From contig CAVOHV010000003.1 in the NCBI GenBank assembly GCA_963695805.1, forward strand, positions 186,001-250,000: a stretch of DNA of 64,000 nucleotides. Reading direction: 5' to 3'. Source of the DNA: DASUPK01 sp963695805 (GTDB lineage: Bacteria; Actinomycetota; Thermoleophilia; Solirubrobacterales; 70-9). The translations under genes were made by a program, and so were the position numbers. Under the pieces are notes generated by a model, which was not told where the DNA came from, ran no database searches, and saw only the letters and a list, made by a program, of their open reading frames with translations. Positions 1-8,402 of this stretch are shown piece by piece. Each line of letters starts with the position of its first letter. Position 1 is the stretch's first letter.

Positions 1-1
1 G

Positions 2-691
2 GTGAGGACGCTCCCCTACCTGAGGGCGTGGTACGAGCGCTATTCGCGCGACGGCCTGGCAATGATTGGCATCCACTCGCCCCGCTTCCCCTTCACGCAG
101 GGCTACGACGTCGTCGCGGACGCGGCCGAACGTCTCGAAATCGGCTGGCCGGTGATCGTCGACCGGGAGTTCAGCCTCTGGCGCCTGTACGAACCGCATG
201 GCTGGCCCGCGCTCTTCCTCTGGGGACGTGGCGGCGCGCTGCGCTGGTACCACCTCGGCGAGGGCGAGTACCGCGCCACCGAGGATGCGATCCGCGAGAC
301 GCTCGCGGAGTCAAATGGCGAGCACGACTGGCCGCCCCCGCTCCAGCCGCTGCGGCCCTCTGACGCGCCGGACGCGAAGGTCATTCCCCCGACTCCGGAG
401 ATCTTTCCGGGCGGCTCGACCGAGGAGCCCTGGCCCACGGTCGATGCCGATCGCACCCTCGATCTGGAGTACGAGGCCGGCGGGGCCTACGCCGCGACTG
501 ACGGTGAGGGACAGATCGCGATCCGCGTCGACGGCGAGGAGCGAGGCTCGATCGAGGTCACGTTCCCGGGGCTCCAGGAGCTGACCTCACACGAGGGGAC
601 CGAGAGACACTCGCTTCGCCTGGAGCCCACTCCCGGCCTCCTCGTGTACGCGATTCAGTTCGCTGCGGGGGTACCTATTAGGGCTGCCTAA
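2..691 (+). CDS. Thioredoxin-like protein (TlpA/DipZ C-terminal type), 5' end outside window
   Basis: Partial gene; the frame is open to the left edge, so the start and the expected N-terminal redox motif lie outside the window. The visible start (RTLPYLRAWYERY, then GLAMIGIHSPRF) matches the helix and strand that follow the active site in DipZ/TlpA-like thioredoxin folds, and WPVIVDREFSLWRLY followed by GWPALFLW fits the strand and cis-Pro region. The last ~90 residues are an extra beta-rich domain of unknown role. Members of this family act as thiol-disulfide or peroxide-type redox proteins. I cannot tell whether the catalytic cysteines are present. The stop codon lies inside a hairpin. Confidence 0.7.
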   Translation: MRTLPYLRAWYERYSRDGLAMIGIHSPRFPFTQGYDVVADAAERLEIGWPVIVDREFSLWRLYEPHGWPALFLWGRGGALRWYHLGEGEYRATEDAIRETLAESNGEHDWPPPLQPLRPSDAPDAKVIPPTPEIFPGGSTEEPWPTVDADRTLDLEYEAGGAYAATDGEGQIAIRVDGEERGSIEVTFPGLQELTSHEGTERHSLRLEPTPGLLVYAIQFAAGVPIRAA

Positions 692-695
692 TGGG
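674..695 (+). terminator. Hairpin overlapping the stop codon of the thioredoxin-like gene
   Basis: CCTATTAGG and CCTAATGGG pair with a GCTG loop (9 bp, one T.G wobble). The TAA stop at 689-691 is inside the 3' arm. There is no T-tract. It sits before the end of the convergent ispH, so a terminator is the simplest reading. Confidence 0.45.
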
Positions 696-770
696 ACGTC
701 TTGAAGCCGACAGCGACACCTGTCGCAGGTCGCCGCGGTCGCGAGGGCGGTTACGTGTGAGAGGGCCTGT

Positions 771-1757
771 TCAGCTGACGACGGGGAGCTCGCCGCCCGA
801 GTCACGGGCCTGGAGGGCGCGACGGACGTTGGTCGGGAGCATGAAGCGGACGTCCTCGTTGACGGTCCGCAGCTCGGAGACATCGGTGGCGCCGCGGTCC
901 TCGAAGAAGGCGACCAGCCTCTCGACCAGCTCCTCGGGGGCGCTGGCGCCCGAGGTGACGCCGACGGTGCCCACCCCCTCGAGCCAGGCCTCATCGACCT
1001 GCAGGTGGTTGTCGATCAGGTAGGAGTCGGCGCCGTGCTCGCGCGCCACCTCCACGAGCCGGTTCGAGTTGGACGAGTTGGTGGAACCGATGACGAGGAC
1101 GAGCTCGCACTCCTTGGCAAGGGCCTTGACGGCCTGCTGGCGGTTGGTGGTCGCGTAACAGATGTCGTCGGTCTTCGGCCCCACCGCGTTCGGGAACTTC
1201 TCCTTCAGGCGGGCGATGATCGAGCTGGTCTCGTCGACCGAGAGGGTGGTCTGCGTGATGTAGGCGATCCGATTCGGGTCCTCGACCTCGAGCTCGTCGA
1301 CGTCGGCCTCCGTTTGAACCAGGACGGTCTGCTCGGGCGCCTCACCGGTTGTCCCCTCGACCTCCTCGTGCCCCTCGTGCCCGACCAGGACGATCGTGTA
1401 GCCCTCGGCGGCGAACTTGCGCGCCTCGACGTGGACCTTGGTGACCAGAGGGCAGGTCGCGTCGATCGTCCGCAGGCCACGCTTGGCCGCGTTGGCGTGC
1501 ACGCTCGGGGCGACACCGTGGGCGGAGAAGACCACCATCTCGCCCTCGGGGACCTCGGTCTCCTCCTCGACGAAGATCGCGCCCCGTTTCTCGAGCTCGT
1601 GGACGACGTGCTTGTTGTGCACGATCTCCTTGCGGACGTAGACAGGCTTTCCATAGAGGTCGAGGGCGTTCTCGACGGTCTCCACGGCGCGATCTACGCC
1701 CGCGCAGTACCCGCGCGGAGCGGCCAGCAGGACCCGCGACGGGCCCGAATGGCTCAC
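771..1757 (-). CDS. ispH: 4-hydroxy-3-methylbut-2-enyl diphosphate reductase (IspH/LytB)
   Basis: Last step of the MEP isoprenoid pathway: a cytosolic [4Fe-4S] enzyme that reduces HMBPP to IPP and DMAPP. The three cluster cysteines are in the expected motifs: APRGYCAGVDRAV, DATCPLVTKVH and DICYATTNRQ. Also seen are HNKHVVHELE, VLVGHEGHEEVEG and the C-terminal VGVTSGASAPEELV. Length is normal for the family. The frame runs open to 1838, but that extension would overlap the divergent acyltransferase start, so I chose the GTG at 1757, 9 codons before the conserved LLAAPRGYC; the exact start is uncertain. Confidence 0.95.
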   Translation of the reverse strand: MSHSGPSRVLLAAPRGYCAGVDRAVETVENALDLYGKPVYVRKEIVHNKHVVHELEKRGAIFVEEETEVPEGEMVVFSAHGVAPSVHANAAKRGLRTIDATCPLVTKVHVEARKFAAEGYTIVLVGHEGHEEVEGTTGEAPEQTVLVQTEADVDELEVEDPNRIAYITQTTLSVDETSSIIARLKEKFPNAVGPKTDDICYATTNRQQAVKALAKECELVLVIGSTNSSNSNRLVEVAREHGADSYLIDNHLQVDEAWLEGVGTVGVTSGASAPEELVERLVAFFEDRGATDVSELRTVNEDVRFMLPTNVRRALQARDSGGELPVVS

Positions 1758-1846
1758 TTCTGAGGTGGACGCCACAGCCGGGCGAAGGGTAGCGGCCGTG
1801 CCTCCGGGCCGAGGGGTTACGCTTGCCGCGAATGGCACAGGGACAC

Positions 1847-3274
1847 ATGGACAGGCTGAGTTCGATCGACGCCTCGTTCCTCACGAACGAGACCTCGAGC
1901 GCCCACATGCACGTGGGGGCGATCCTGATCTTCGAGGGGCCGCCCCCCGGCTACGAGGACTTCCTCGCGCACGTCGAGAGCCGCCTGCACCTCGTCCCCC
2001 GCTTCCGCCAGAAGCTGGCCTTCCCGCCCGTCGAGACGGGCAGGCCCTTCTGGGTGGACGACCCCAGCTTCAACCTCGCCTACCACGTCCGTCACTCCGC
2101 CCTGCCGGCGCCCGGATCGGAAGAGCAGCTCCGCAACATCGCGGGCCGCCTCTTCTCGCAGGCCCTCGATCGCTCGAAGCCTCTCTGGGAGTTGTGGCTC
2201 GTCCAGGGTCTGGAGCGCAACCGCTTCGGGCTGATCACCAAGACTCACCACGCGCTCGTCGACGGAATCTCCGGGGTCGACATCGCCACGGTCCTCTTCG
2301 ACGTCAAACCGGTGCCCGAGTCGATAGAGCCGGACCGTGATTGGGTTCCGCGTCCCACGCCGTCGTCCGCCGAGCTTGCGGCGCGGGGACTGGTGGCCGC
2401 GGCCGAGACCCCCTTCAAACTCGCCCACCGCGCGGTCCGCGCAGCCAGCGATCCCGTGCGGACCGGCCACAGGGTCGCCGAGGCGGGCGAGGCGCTCGCA
2501 GAGGTCGCCTGGAACCTGACCAACCCCGCCCCCGAGCTCCCACTGAACGTCGAGATCGGATCGCACCGGCGGTACGCCTGGACGCGGGCCGAGCTGGCCG
2601 ACTTCAAGAAGATCAAGAACGTCCTCGGCGGCACGGTCAACGACGTGATCCTTGCGGTCGTCAGCGGTGCCCTGCGCAGCTGGCTGCGAAGCCGCGGCGT
2701 CAAGCTCGCGGGCCTCGAGCTGAGGGCTCTGGTGCCCGTCTCGATCAGGAGCGACGACGAGCATGGCCAACTCGGCAACCGGATCGCCGCGATGCGCGGC
2801 CCCCTCCCGGTCTATATCGAGGATCCGGTGAAGCGGCTCGAGGTGGTCCGCCGGGGGATGGACGGGCTCAAGGAGTCGAAGCAGGCCCTCGGCGCCGAGG
2901 TGATCTCGCGCTTCAACGACTTCGCGCCGCCCACCCTGCTCGCCCAGGCCTCGCGCCTCAACTTCTCGACCCGGCTCTTCAACCTGATCGTCACCAACGT
3001 GCCCGGGCCGCAGATCCCGCTGTACGTGCTCGGGCGCGAGCTCCAGGACGTCTTCCCCGTCGCCTTCCTGCCCGAAAACCACGCCCTGGCCATCGCGATC
3101 ATGAGCTACCACGGCGGCATCGACTTCGGGCTGCTCGGCGACTACGACGCGATGGAGGACATCGAGACAGTCGCCAGCGGTATCTCGGAATCGCTCGCCG
3201 ATCTGCTCTCCGCCGCCGAGGCCGTCCAGGCCACACAGGCGGGCATGGCGGCCGGCGCCGACCTTCCGGGCTAG
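1847..3274 (+). CDS. Wax ester synthase/diacylglycerol O-acyltransferase (WS/DGAT)
   Basis: Acyl-CoA-dependent acyltransferase making wax esters and/or triacylglycerol at the membrane. The catalytic HHxxxDG motif is present as HHALVDG at about residue 135. The typical start (MDRLSSIDASFL), the PLWELWLVQGL segment, the NDVILAVVSGALR motif and the C-terminal NVPGPQIPLYVLG motif are all there, and the length is standard. ATG 1847 begins the conserved region and has AGGGA just upstream; ATG 1832 and TTG 1823 are in-frame alternatives. Divergent from ispH and convergent with the protease gene, which begins 7 bases after its stop. Confidence 0.92.
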   Translation: MDRLSSIDASFLTNETSSAHMHVGAILIFEGPPPGYEDFLAHVESRLHLVPRFRQKLAFPPVETGRPFWVDDPSFNLAYHVRHSALPAPGSEEQLRNIAGRLFSQALDRSKPLWELWLVQGLERNRFGLITKTHHALVDGISGVDIATVLFDVKPVPESIEPDRDWVPRPTPSSAELAARGLVAAAETPFKLAHRAVRAASDPVRTGHRVAEAGEALAEVAWNLTNPAPELPLNVEIGSHRRYAWTRAELADFKKIKNVLGGTVNDVILAVVSGALRSWLRSRGVKLAGLELRALVPVSIRSDDEHGQLGNRIAAMRGPLPVYIEDPVKRLEVVRRGMDGLKESKQALGAEVISRFNDFAPPTLLAQASRLNFSTRLFNLIVTNVPGPQIPLYVLGRELQDVFPVAFLPENHALAIAIMSYHGGIDFGLLGDYDAMEDIETVASGISESLADLLSAAEAVQATQAGMAAGADLPG

Positions 3275-3281
3275 CGCGGGC

Positions 3282-5042
3282 TCATCTGCGGTGCCGGCGG
3301 AGCCGAAGCTTCGCGTCGGGCTGCTCGGGCGCGGCCTCGCGGTTGCCCGCCTTGTCCACCGCGACCGAAAAGAAGCGGTAACGCCGGCCGGATTTGGCCC
3401 GGAAGCGAACCCGCGACTTGGCCGTCTTCGCGATCCGGTGGTAGGGGCCACCGTTGGCCGAGGCGAACACCGCAACGGATTTCAAGCCCGAGGAGCGGAT
3501 CTCCCTCGTGCAGGGCGTCTCGCTGCGGTCGTCGAAGCTCTTCAGGCGCAACACCGCGACGCGACGGTGTCCGCGGTCACGTTCGAGCTTGGCGCGCCGC
3601 ACCCGAGACGATGGAGCGACCACGTCCTTCTGGGCCGCGGCGGCGAGCGCCCGGTCGGCGCGGACGATCCCCCAGCCGAGCCCGTTCGTGCCATAGCGGT
3701 CGCAGCCGCCGGCGGTCAGCTTGATCAGCTTCACGATCCTCGCGGCGGGGATGCCCGGTCTGGCGGAGCGCATCAGCGCCACCAACCCGGCGACCTGCGG
3801 CGTGGCCATGCTGGTGCCGACGAGGTAGGCAAAGCGGTCGTCCCCGTCGACCGAGGTTCGGACCCCAAGGGAGTCGAGCACAACGGTCGCGGGCGGCCAG
3901 GTGGAGAGGATGCCCTGCTGGCCTCCGCTGGTGGAGTCGGTGGCCGATCCGTATGCAGCGACTGAAACGCCGCTGGTCTTCTGCGCAAAGGCCGACCGCA
4001 TCCCGGAGTGGCTCGCGGAGGTGACGACGAGGCCCTCGCCGCTCTCGATGTCCGGGCCTGTTCCCTCCGGCTGGAGGTGCTGAGCCGGGTAGTTGTTCGA
4101 GGCCTGCGGCGTCGGGCTGTTGTCGCCTGCGGCGACCGGTACGGCTCCGTTCGCCCAGGCGTAGTCCAGCGCGGCGTTAAGGTCGCTGCTCGGGCCGCCA
4201 CCGCCAAAGCTCATGTTGATCGCGTCGGCGCCGTGAGCGACCGCCGCGTAGATCGAGTTGATGATCGACGTGTAGGTGAGGTCGGTCTTCAGCGCGTAGA
4301 TGGAGCAGCCGAAGCCGATCGAGGCGAGGCCGTAGCCGTTGTCCGTCGTGGCGCAGGCCAGGCCTGCCACGTGCGTGCCGTGTCCCTCCTCGTCTCCGGT
4401 GCCGGTGCCCTCGCACCCGCCGAGCAGTGGCGGCACGGTGCACTCGTTGATCGCGCCCGAGATGCTGCCGGCGAGGTCGGGATGGGAGCTGTAGATGCCG
4501 CTGTCGATTACCGCCACCTCTCCGCCGGTCCCGCGTGACAGGTTCCAGGCGGGCTCGGCGCCGGCGAGGAGCACGTTCCACTGTGCGAAGTCGGTGCCCG
4601 GGGCATTCGGGTCAGGCGCGTAGAGCTCGGGATCGTTCGGCGCATACCGGAACTGCGCGCGATACTCGGGATGGACGCCGCTGACGAGGGGGTCATCGGA
4701 GAGCTCGGCCCGCAGCCGATCGATCGAGCGGCCGGCCAGGTCCACGGCGACGAACCCGCCCGGAACGGAGCGGGCCTCGACCTGGAGGTCGTTGCGCCCG
4801 GAGACGGCTGCCAGCCGGTCGCGGGAGGCATCGAGGGCTTGGCGGCGGCTCCGCACACCCTCTCCCTCCACTGCCGGCAGGGGCGGCGTGCGCACGTCGA
4901 TCAGGGCGCGACCGGTGGTCAGCGGCTCCGGATCCTTGGCCGTCCACTGTTGCGCCAGCGCGGAGCCACGTGCACTCGTCGCAACCAGCACGATGGTCGC
5001 CACACTGGCGAGAATGAGCGCCGCCCGGGGCATCATGCCCAT
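3282..5042 (-). CDS. Secreted S8 family serine peptidase (subtilisin-like)
   Basis: 586 aa with an N-terminal signal peptide (about residues 1-31, ending SALAQ). A propeptide-like region (about 40-130) carries the RSIDRLRAELSDDPLVSGVHPEY pattern typical of inhibitor I9. The catalytic triad is Asp180 (AVIDSGIYSSHPD), His221 (GHGTHVAG) and Ser411 (GTSMATPQVAGL). The oxyanion-hole region reads AAGDN rather than the usual AAGN. Residues 450-586 are a basic C-terminal domain, possibly for surface attachment. In-frame ATGs at 5036 and 5033 are alternative starts. Monocistronic; substrate unknown. Confidence 0.93.
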   Translation of the reverse strand: MGMMPRAALILASVATIVLVATSARGSALAQQWTAKDPEPLTTGRALIDVRTPPLPAVEGEGVRSRRQALDASRDRLAAVSGRNDLQVEARSVPGGFVAVDLAGRSIDRLRAELSDDPLVSGVHPEYRAQFRYAPNDPELYAPDPNAPGTDFAQWNVLLAGAEPAWNLSRGTGGEVAVIDSGIYSSHPDLAGSISGAINECTVPPLLGGCEGTGTGDEEGHGTHVAGLACATTDNGYGLASIGFGCSIYALKTDLTYTSIINSIYAAVAHGADAINMSFGGGGPSSDLNAALDYAWANGAVPVAAGDNSPTPQASNNYPAQHLQPEGTGPDIESGEGLVVTSASHSGMRSAFAQKTSGVSVAAYGSATDSTSGGQQGILSTWPPATVVLDSLGVRTSVDGDDRFAYLVGTSMATPQVAGLVALMRSARPGIPAARIVKLIKLTAGGCDRYGTNGLGWGIVRADRALAAAAQKDVVAPSSRVRRAKLERDRGHRRVAVLRLKSFDDRSETPCTREIRSSGLKSVAVFASANGGPYHRIAKTAKSRVRFRAKSGRRYRFFSVAVDKAGNREAAPEQPDAKLRLRRHRR

Positions 5043-5077
5043 GGAACAACCCTAGGCTGCGGACGGAGCGAAGTGGC

Positions 5078-6286
5078 CTAACCGACCGAGACCGCCGACC
5101 GCCGGCGCCGGCTCAGGGCGTCGAGCGTCACCGCGGCAAGCAGGACTCCGCCGGTGATCATGAACCTCACCGACGACTCCAGTCCGAGCAGGTTGATGCC
5201 GTTCGAGATCGAGCCGATCACGAGCGCCCCGAGCAGGGCCGACCAGACCGAGCCACGGCCTCCGAACAGGCTCGTGCCCGCGATCACGGGGCCGGCGATC
5301 GCATTCAGCAGGACGTCGCCCGAACCCGATGACTGGTTGACGGCGATCAGCCGCGACGCCGCCATGATCCCGCCGGCCCCCGCCATCGTCGCGCCGATGG
5401 CGAAGACGGTGACCCGGACCCGGGTGACCCGGATCCCTGCACGCCGAGCCGCCTCGGCATTGCCCCCCACCGCATATATGTGCCTACCGAACCGGGTTCG
5501 CTCGGTGATGAACGCGAAGAGCCCGGTGAGGCCGAGCAGGATGATGGCCGCCAGCGGCACCCCTCGATCGGAGAGCAGGATCGCGACCCCGATGAACATC
5601 GCGGCGCCGACGAGCACTGTGCGGAACACGAGCCCTGCGAGCGGCGGCGGTTCCAGGCCGGCCCGTTGTCTGCGGCGCCGTGAGAACAGCCCGGCTCCCA
5701 GCGTGCCTGCCGTCACGACCACGGCGAGGGTCCATCCGACCCCGGCGCCGTAGAACGTGCTCGTCAGGTCGGTGATGACGCTGGGCGGGAGGTTGATGGT
5801 GCCGGTATCTCCCAGCACAAGGAGTAACGCTCCCTGCCAGGCGATCAGTCCCGCGAGCGTCACCACGAACGACGGGATGCCGAAGTAGGTGTTGAAGAAC
5901 CCGTTGATCAACCCGATCGCCGTGCCGGCCAGGAGGCCGACGAGAATCGCAAGCGTCGGCGACCAGCCGTGCTGGACCGTGAGCACCGCCATGATCCCGG
6001 CGCACAGGCCGCTCACCGCTCCGATGGAGAGATCGATCTCGCCGAGCAGTAGCACGAGCACGACTCCGATCGAGATGATCCCGATGGCCGTGACCTGAAG
6101 CAACAGGTTGGTGAGGTTCGTCGCGGTGAGGAAGCGGTCGTTGGCGAGCTGGAAGACCGTCCAGATCAGGCCGAGCGCGAGGAAGACCTGAAGGTATCCG
6201 ACGTCTCCGTGCAGGAGTCGCCCGAGGGCCCCGCTCGGCCCGTCCTTTCCGAGCGCCTTCAGCTGTCCGGCTGCGCCGCCTTCCAC
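5078..6286 (-). CDS. Sugar ABC transporter permease (XylH/RbsC family)
   Basis: Integral membrane subunit of a CUT2-type sugar importer, 402 aa with about ten hydrophobic segments. Diagnostic stretches are GEIDLSIGAVSGL, FGIPSFVVTLAG, the EAARRAGI coupling segment and AGTSLFGGRGSVW. Length and the long central insert (basic RRRRQRAG loop) resemble XylH more than RbsC. It starts at GTG 6286 with a strong GGAGGTGAT ribosome site six bases upstream. It is last in the cluster that follows the ROK regulator, binding protein and ATPase, so it is probably co-transcribed with them. Substrate, perhaps xylose, is inferred from the family only. Confidence 0.9.
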   Translation of the reverse strand: MEGGAAGQLKALGKDGPSGALGRLLHGDVGYLQVFLALGLIWTVFQLANDRFLTATNLTNLLLQVTAIGIISIGVVLVLLLGEIDLSIGAVSGLCAGIMAVLTVQHGWSPTLAILVGLLAGTAIGLINGFFNTYFGIPSFVVTLAGLIAWQGALLLVLGDTGTINLPPSVITDLTSTFYGAGVGWTLAVVVTAGTLGAGLFSRRRRQRAGLEPPPLAGLVFRTVLVGAAMFIGVAILLSDRGVPLAAIILLGLTGLFAFITERTRFGRHIYAVGGNAEAARRAGIRVTRVRVTVFAIGATMAGAGGIMAASRLIAVNQSSGSGDVLLNAIAGPVIAGTSLFGGRGSVWSALLGALVIGSISNGINLLGLESSVRFMITGGVLLAAVTLDALSRRRRSAVSVG

Positions 6287-6298
6287 GAGATCACCTCC

Positions 6299-7183
6299 TC
6301 ATCCATCGGTCTCCTCCCTCGGTTGACTGGCTTCGTCGCCCAGCTTCTGCTCGGTCTCCTCCTCAATGCGCCGCATCTCGGCCGTATCGGCGCCCGTGAT
6401 GGAGCCGACGACCTGCTCGGGCGTCGTGGTCGCGCGGTCGAAGGTGGCCACCCGCTCGCCCAACCGCAGCACGATGATCCGGTCGGCGACCTGGAAGACG
6501 TCCTCCAGGTTGTGGCTGATCATCACGATCCCGAGGCCCTCGTCCTTGAGCCTCTTCACCAGGCCGAGCACCTGAGCCGTCTGTTGGACACCAAGAGCAG
6601 CGGTCGGCTCGTCGAAGAGCACCATCTTTGGCTGCCCGATCAGGGTGCGGGCGATCGCCACCGACTGGCGCTGCCCACCTGAGAGGCTGCCGACCTCGGT
6701 GCGAACGCTGCCCAGAGTCGTCACCGACAGGTCGCTCAGGAGCTGTTTGGAGCGCTGCTCCATTTCCACTTCGTCGATCACGTGGACCGGAACCCCGCTT
6801 TCCGCCAGCTCCTTGCCCAGGAAGAGATTTGCGACCACGTCGAGGTTGTCGCAGAGCGCCAGATCCTGGAAGACGGTGGCGATGCCGAGTCGCTCCGCGA
6901 TCTGGGGCGTGGAGATGTTGACCTTCTTGCCCTCGAAGTAGGCCTCCCCGCTGTCCGGGGGCTGGACGCCGTCGATCGCCTTGATCAGGGTGCTCTTGCC
7001 GGCCCCGTTGTCGCCGACCATGGCGACGATCTCGCCGGCATCGACCTCGAAGTCGACCTCGTGCAGGGCCCGGACGGGCCCGAAGCTCTTTGAGAACCCC
7101 CGCAGCGCGAGGAGATGCTCGGTCGCGGCACCGTTGCCTTCGCCGTTCGACCTTGCCTCTCCTCGCGCCATTCGGGGACTCAT
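6299..7183 (-). CDS. Sugar ABC transporter ATP-binding protein (single-domain XylG-like)
   Basis: Energises the sugar importer with the flanking permease and binding protein. It shows Walker A GDNGAGKST, Q-loop VFQDLALC, signature LSGGQRQSVAIAR, Walker B MVLFDEPTAAL and H-loop MISHNLEDV. Only one nucleotide-binding domain is present in 294 aa, whereas many CUT2 ATPases are ~500 aa tandem duplications; single-domain versions are common in actinobacteria and probably work as homodimers. It ends 12 bases before the permease start. ATG 7171 is an alternative start. Confidence 0.93.
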   Translation of the reverse strand: MSPRMARGEARSNGEGNGAATEHLLALRGFSKSFGPVRALHEVDFEVDAGEIVAMVGDNGAGKSTLIKAIDGVQPPDSGEAYFEGKKVNISTPQIAERLGIATVFQDLALCDNLDVVANLFLGKELAESGVPVHVIDEVEMEQRSKQLLSDLSVTTLGSVRTEVGSLSGGQRQSVAIARTLIGQPKMVLFDEPTAALGVQQTAQVLGLVKRLKDEGLGIVMISHNLEDVFQVADRIIVLRLGERVATFDRATTTPEQVVGSITGADTAEMRRIEEETEQKLGDEASQPREETDG

Positions 7184-7201
7184 TCTTCTACTTCACCTCG
7201 C

Positions 7202-8326
7202 CTAGCTGATACCCGCCGCTTGGCAGGCCGACTGGAACTGGGCAGTGCAGACCTGGTCTGCTGTCCAGTAACCGTCCGAACCGATCAGCGGCTGGCCGCC
7301 GTAGGTCACCGTCTTCATGTTGCTCTTGTCGGCCGCTTGCGGCGTGAGCAGGAAGGACGGCACATCGGTCGAGCCGTTATTGGTCTTCGTCTGCTGAACC
7401 AGAAGACCAGTCGGGATCGGATCTCCCTGGGCCAGGGCCACGGCGATCTTCGCTGAGGTCTCAGCCTCAGGCCTGGTCGCCTTGTACACCGTCATGAACT
7501 GGCTTCCAGCGAGGATCCGCTGGACCGCATCGAGCTCGGCGTCCTGACCGGTCGTCGGGACCGTCGTCGGATCGACGCCGGCGGCCTCCATCGCGGCGAT
7601 CGCGCCGCCTGCGGTGCCGTCGTTCATCGCGTAGACGCCCTTGAACCCGGTCTTGCCGAGCGCGGTGATCGCCTGATCCATCTCCGTCTGGGCCTGGTCG
7701 GGGCTCCAGTCGGGGGTGTCGTACTCCTTGGCGACCTGGACACCTGCCTGGCTGAAGGCCGCAGCAGCGCCCTCGCCGAACAGCTTGGCGTTGTTGTCCG
7801 TCGGCGAGCCGTTGATGCGCACGATCGGCCCGTTCGGGTTGCCGTCGTCAGCCAGCTTCTTGGACAGGGCCTCGCCCTGCAGCTGACCGACCTTGACATT
7901 GTCGAACGAGACGTACGCAGCGACGTCCGGCGTATCCAGGATCAGACGGTCATAGCTGACGACCGGCACGTCCTGCTGCTTCGCCAGCTGGACCATCGAC
8001 GCTGCCGAGGCGGAGTCCACCGGGTCGAGAACGACCACGTCGGCTCCATCGGTGAGCGCCGCCTCCATCTGGCTCTGCTGCTGAGACGCGTCCTGGTTGG
8101 CATTGCTGTAGATCAGGTCGCAATCCGAGCACGCGTCCTTCAGTGCTTGCTCGAACTCCGGGTGATCGTGCGCCTCGTACCTGGTCGTCTTCGACTCGGG
8201 CAGGAGCAGGGCGACCTTCGGCCCCCCTCCCCCACTGTCACCGCCACAGGCGGCCAGGCCGAGCCCGATCACCAGCGCCGCTACCGATAACACGGCGCCA
8301 CGAGCCCAGCTCTTGGATCTAGACAT
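7202..8326 (-). CDS. Sugar ABC transporter substrate-binding lipoprotein (XylF-like)
   Basis: Extracytoplasmic sugar-binding protein anchored as a lipoprotein: the signal peptide ends in the lipobox GLAACGGDSGGGG. The periplasmic-binding-protein type 1 fold is indicated by VALLLPESKTTRYEAHDHPEFEQ, ADVVVLDPVDSASAASMVQ, VPVVSYDRLIL and VYAMNDGTAGGAIAAME, all close to XylF. The ATG at 8326 has GGAGGAGGTG six bases upstream; the TTG one codon earlier is less likely. Second gene after the ROK regulator and before the ATPase. Confidence 0.93.
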   Translation of the reverse strand: MSRSKSWARGAVLSVAALVIGLGLAACGGDSGGGGPKVALLLPESKTTRYEAHDHPEFEQALKDACSDCDLIYSNANQDASQQQSQMEAALTDGADVVVLDPVDSASAASMVQLAKQQDVPVVSYDRLILDTPDVAAYVSFDNVKVGQLQGEALSKKLADDGNPNGPIVRINGSPTDNNAKLFGEGAAAAFSQAGVQVAKEYDTPDWSPDQAQTEMDQAITALGKTGFKGVYAMNDGTAGGAIAAMEAAGVDPTTVPTTGQDAELDAVQRILAGSQFMTVYKATRPEAETSAKIAVALAQGDPIPTGLLVQQTKTNNGSTDVPSFLLTPQAADKSNMKTVTYGGQPLIGSDGYWTADQVCTAQFQSACQAAGIS

Positions 8327-8402
8327 CAAGCACCTCCTCCTCTCGGGTCCTCTTTATCACTTCCGTTCCTCTCTGTGTTGGTTTCAAATCTCTCGGCTGC
8401 GG

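Noticed and set aside
1817..3475. 552-codon minus-strand open frame opposite the WS/DGAT gene
   Set aside because: It is antisense to a well-supported gene, has Arg/Gly/Asp-rich low-complexity composition and no motif; a shadow frame of GC-rich DNA.
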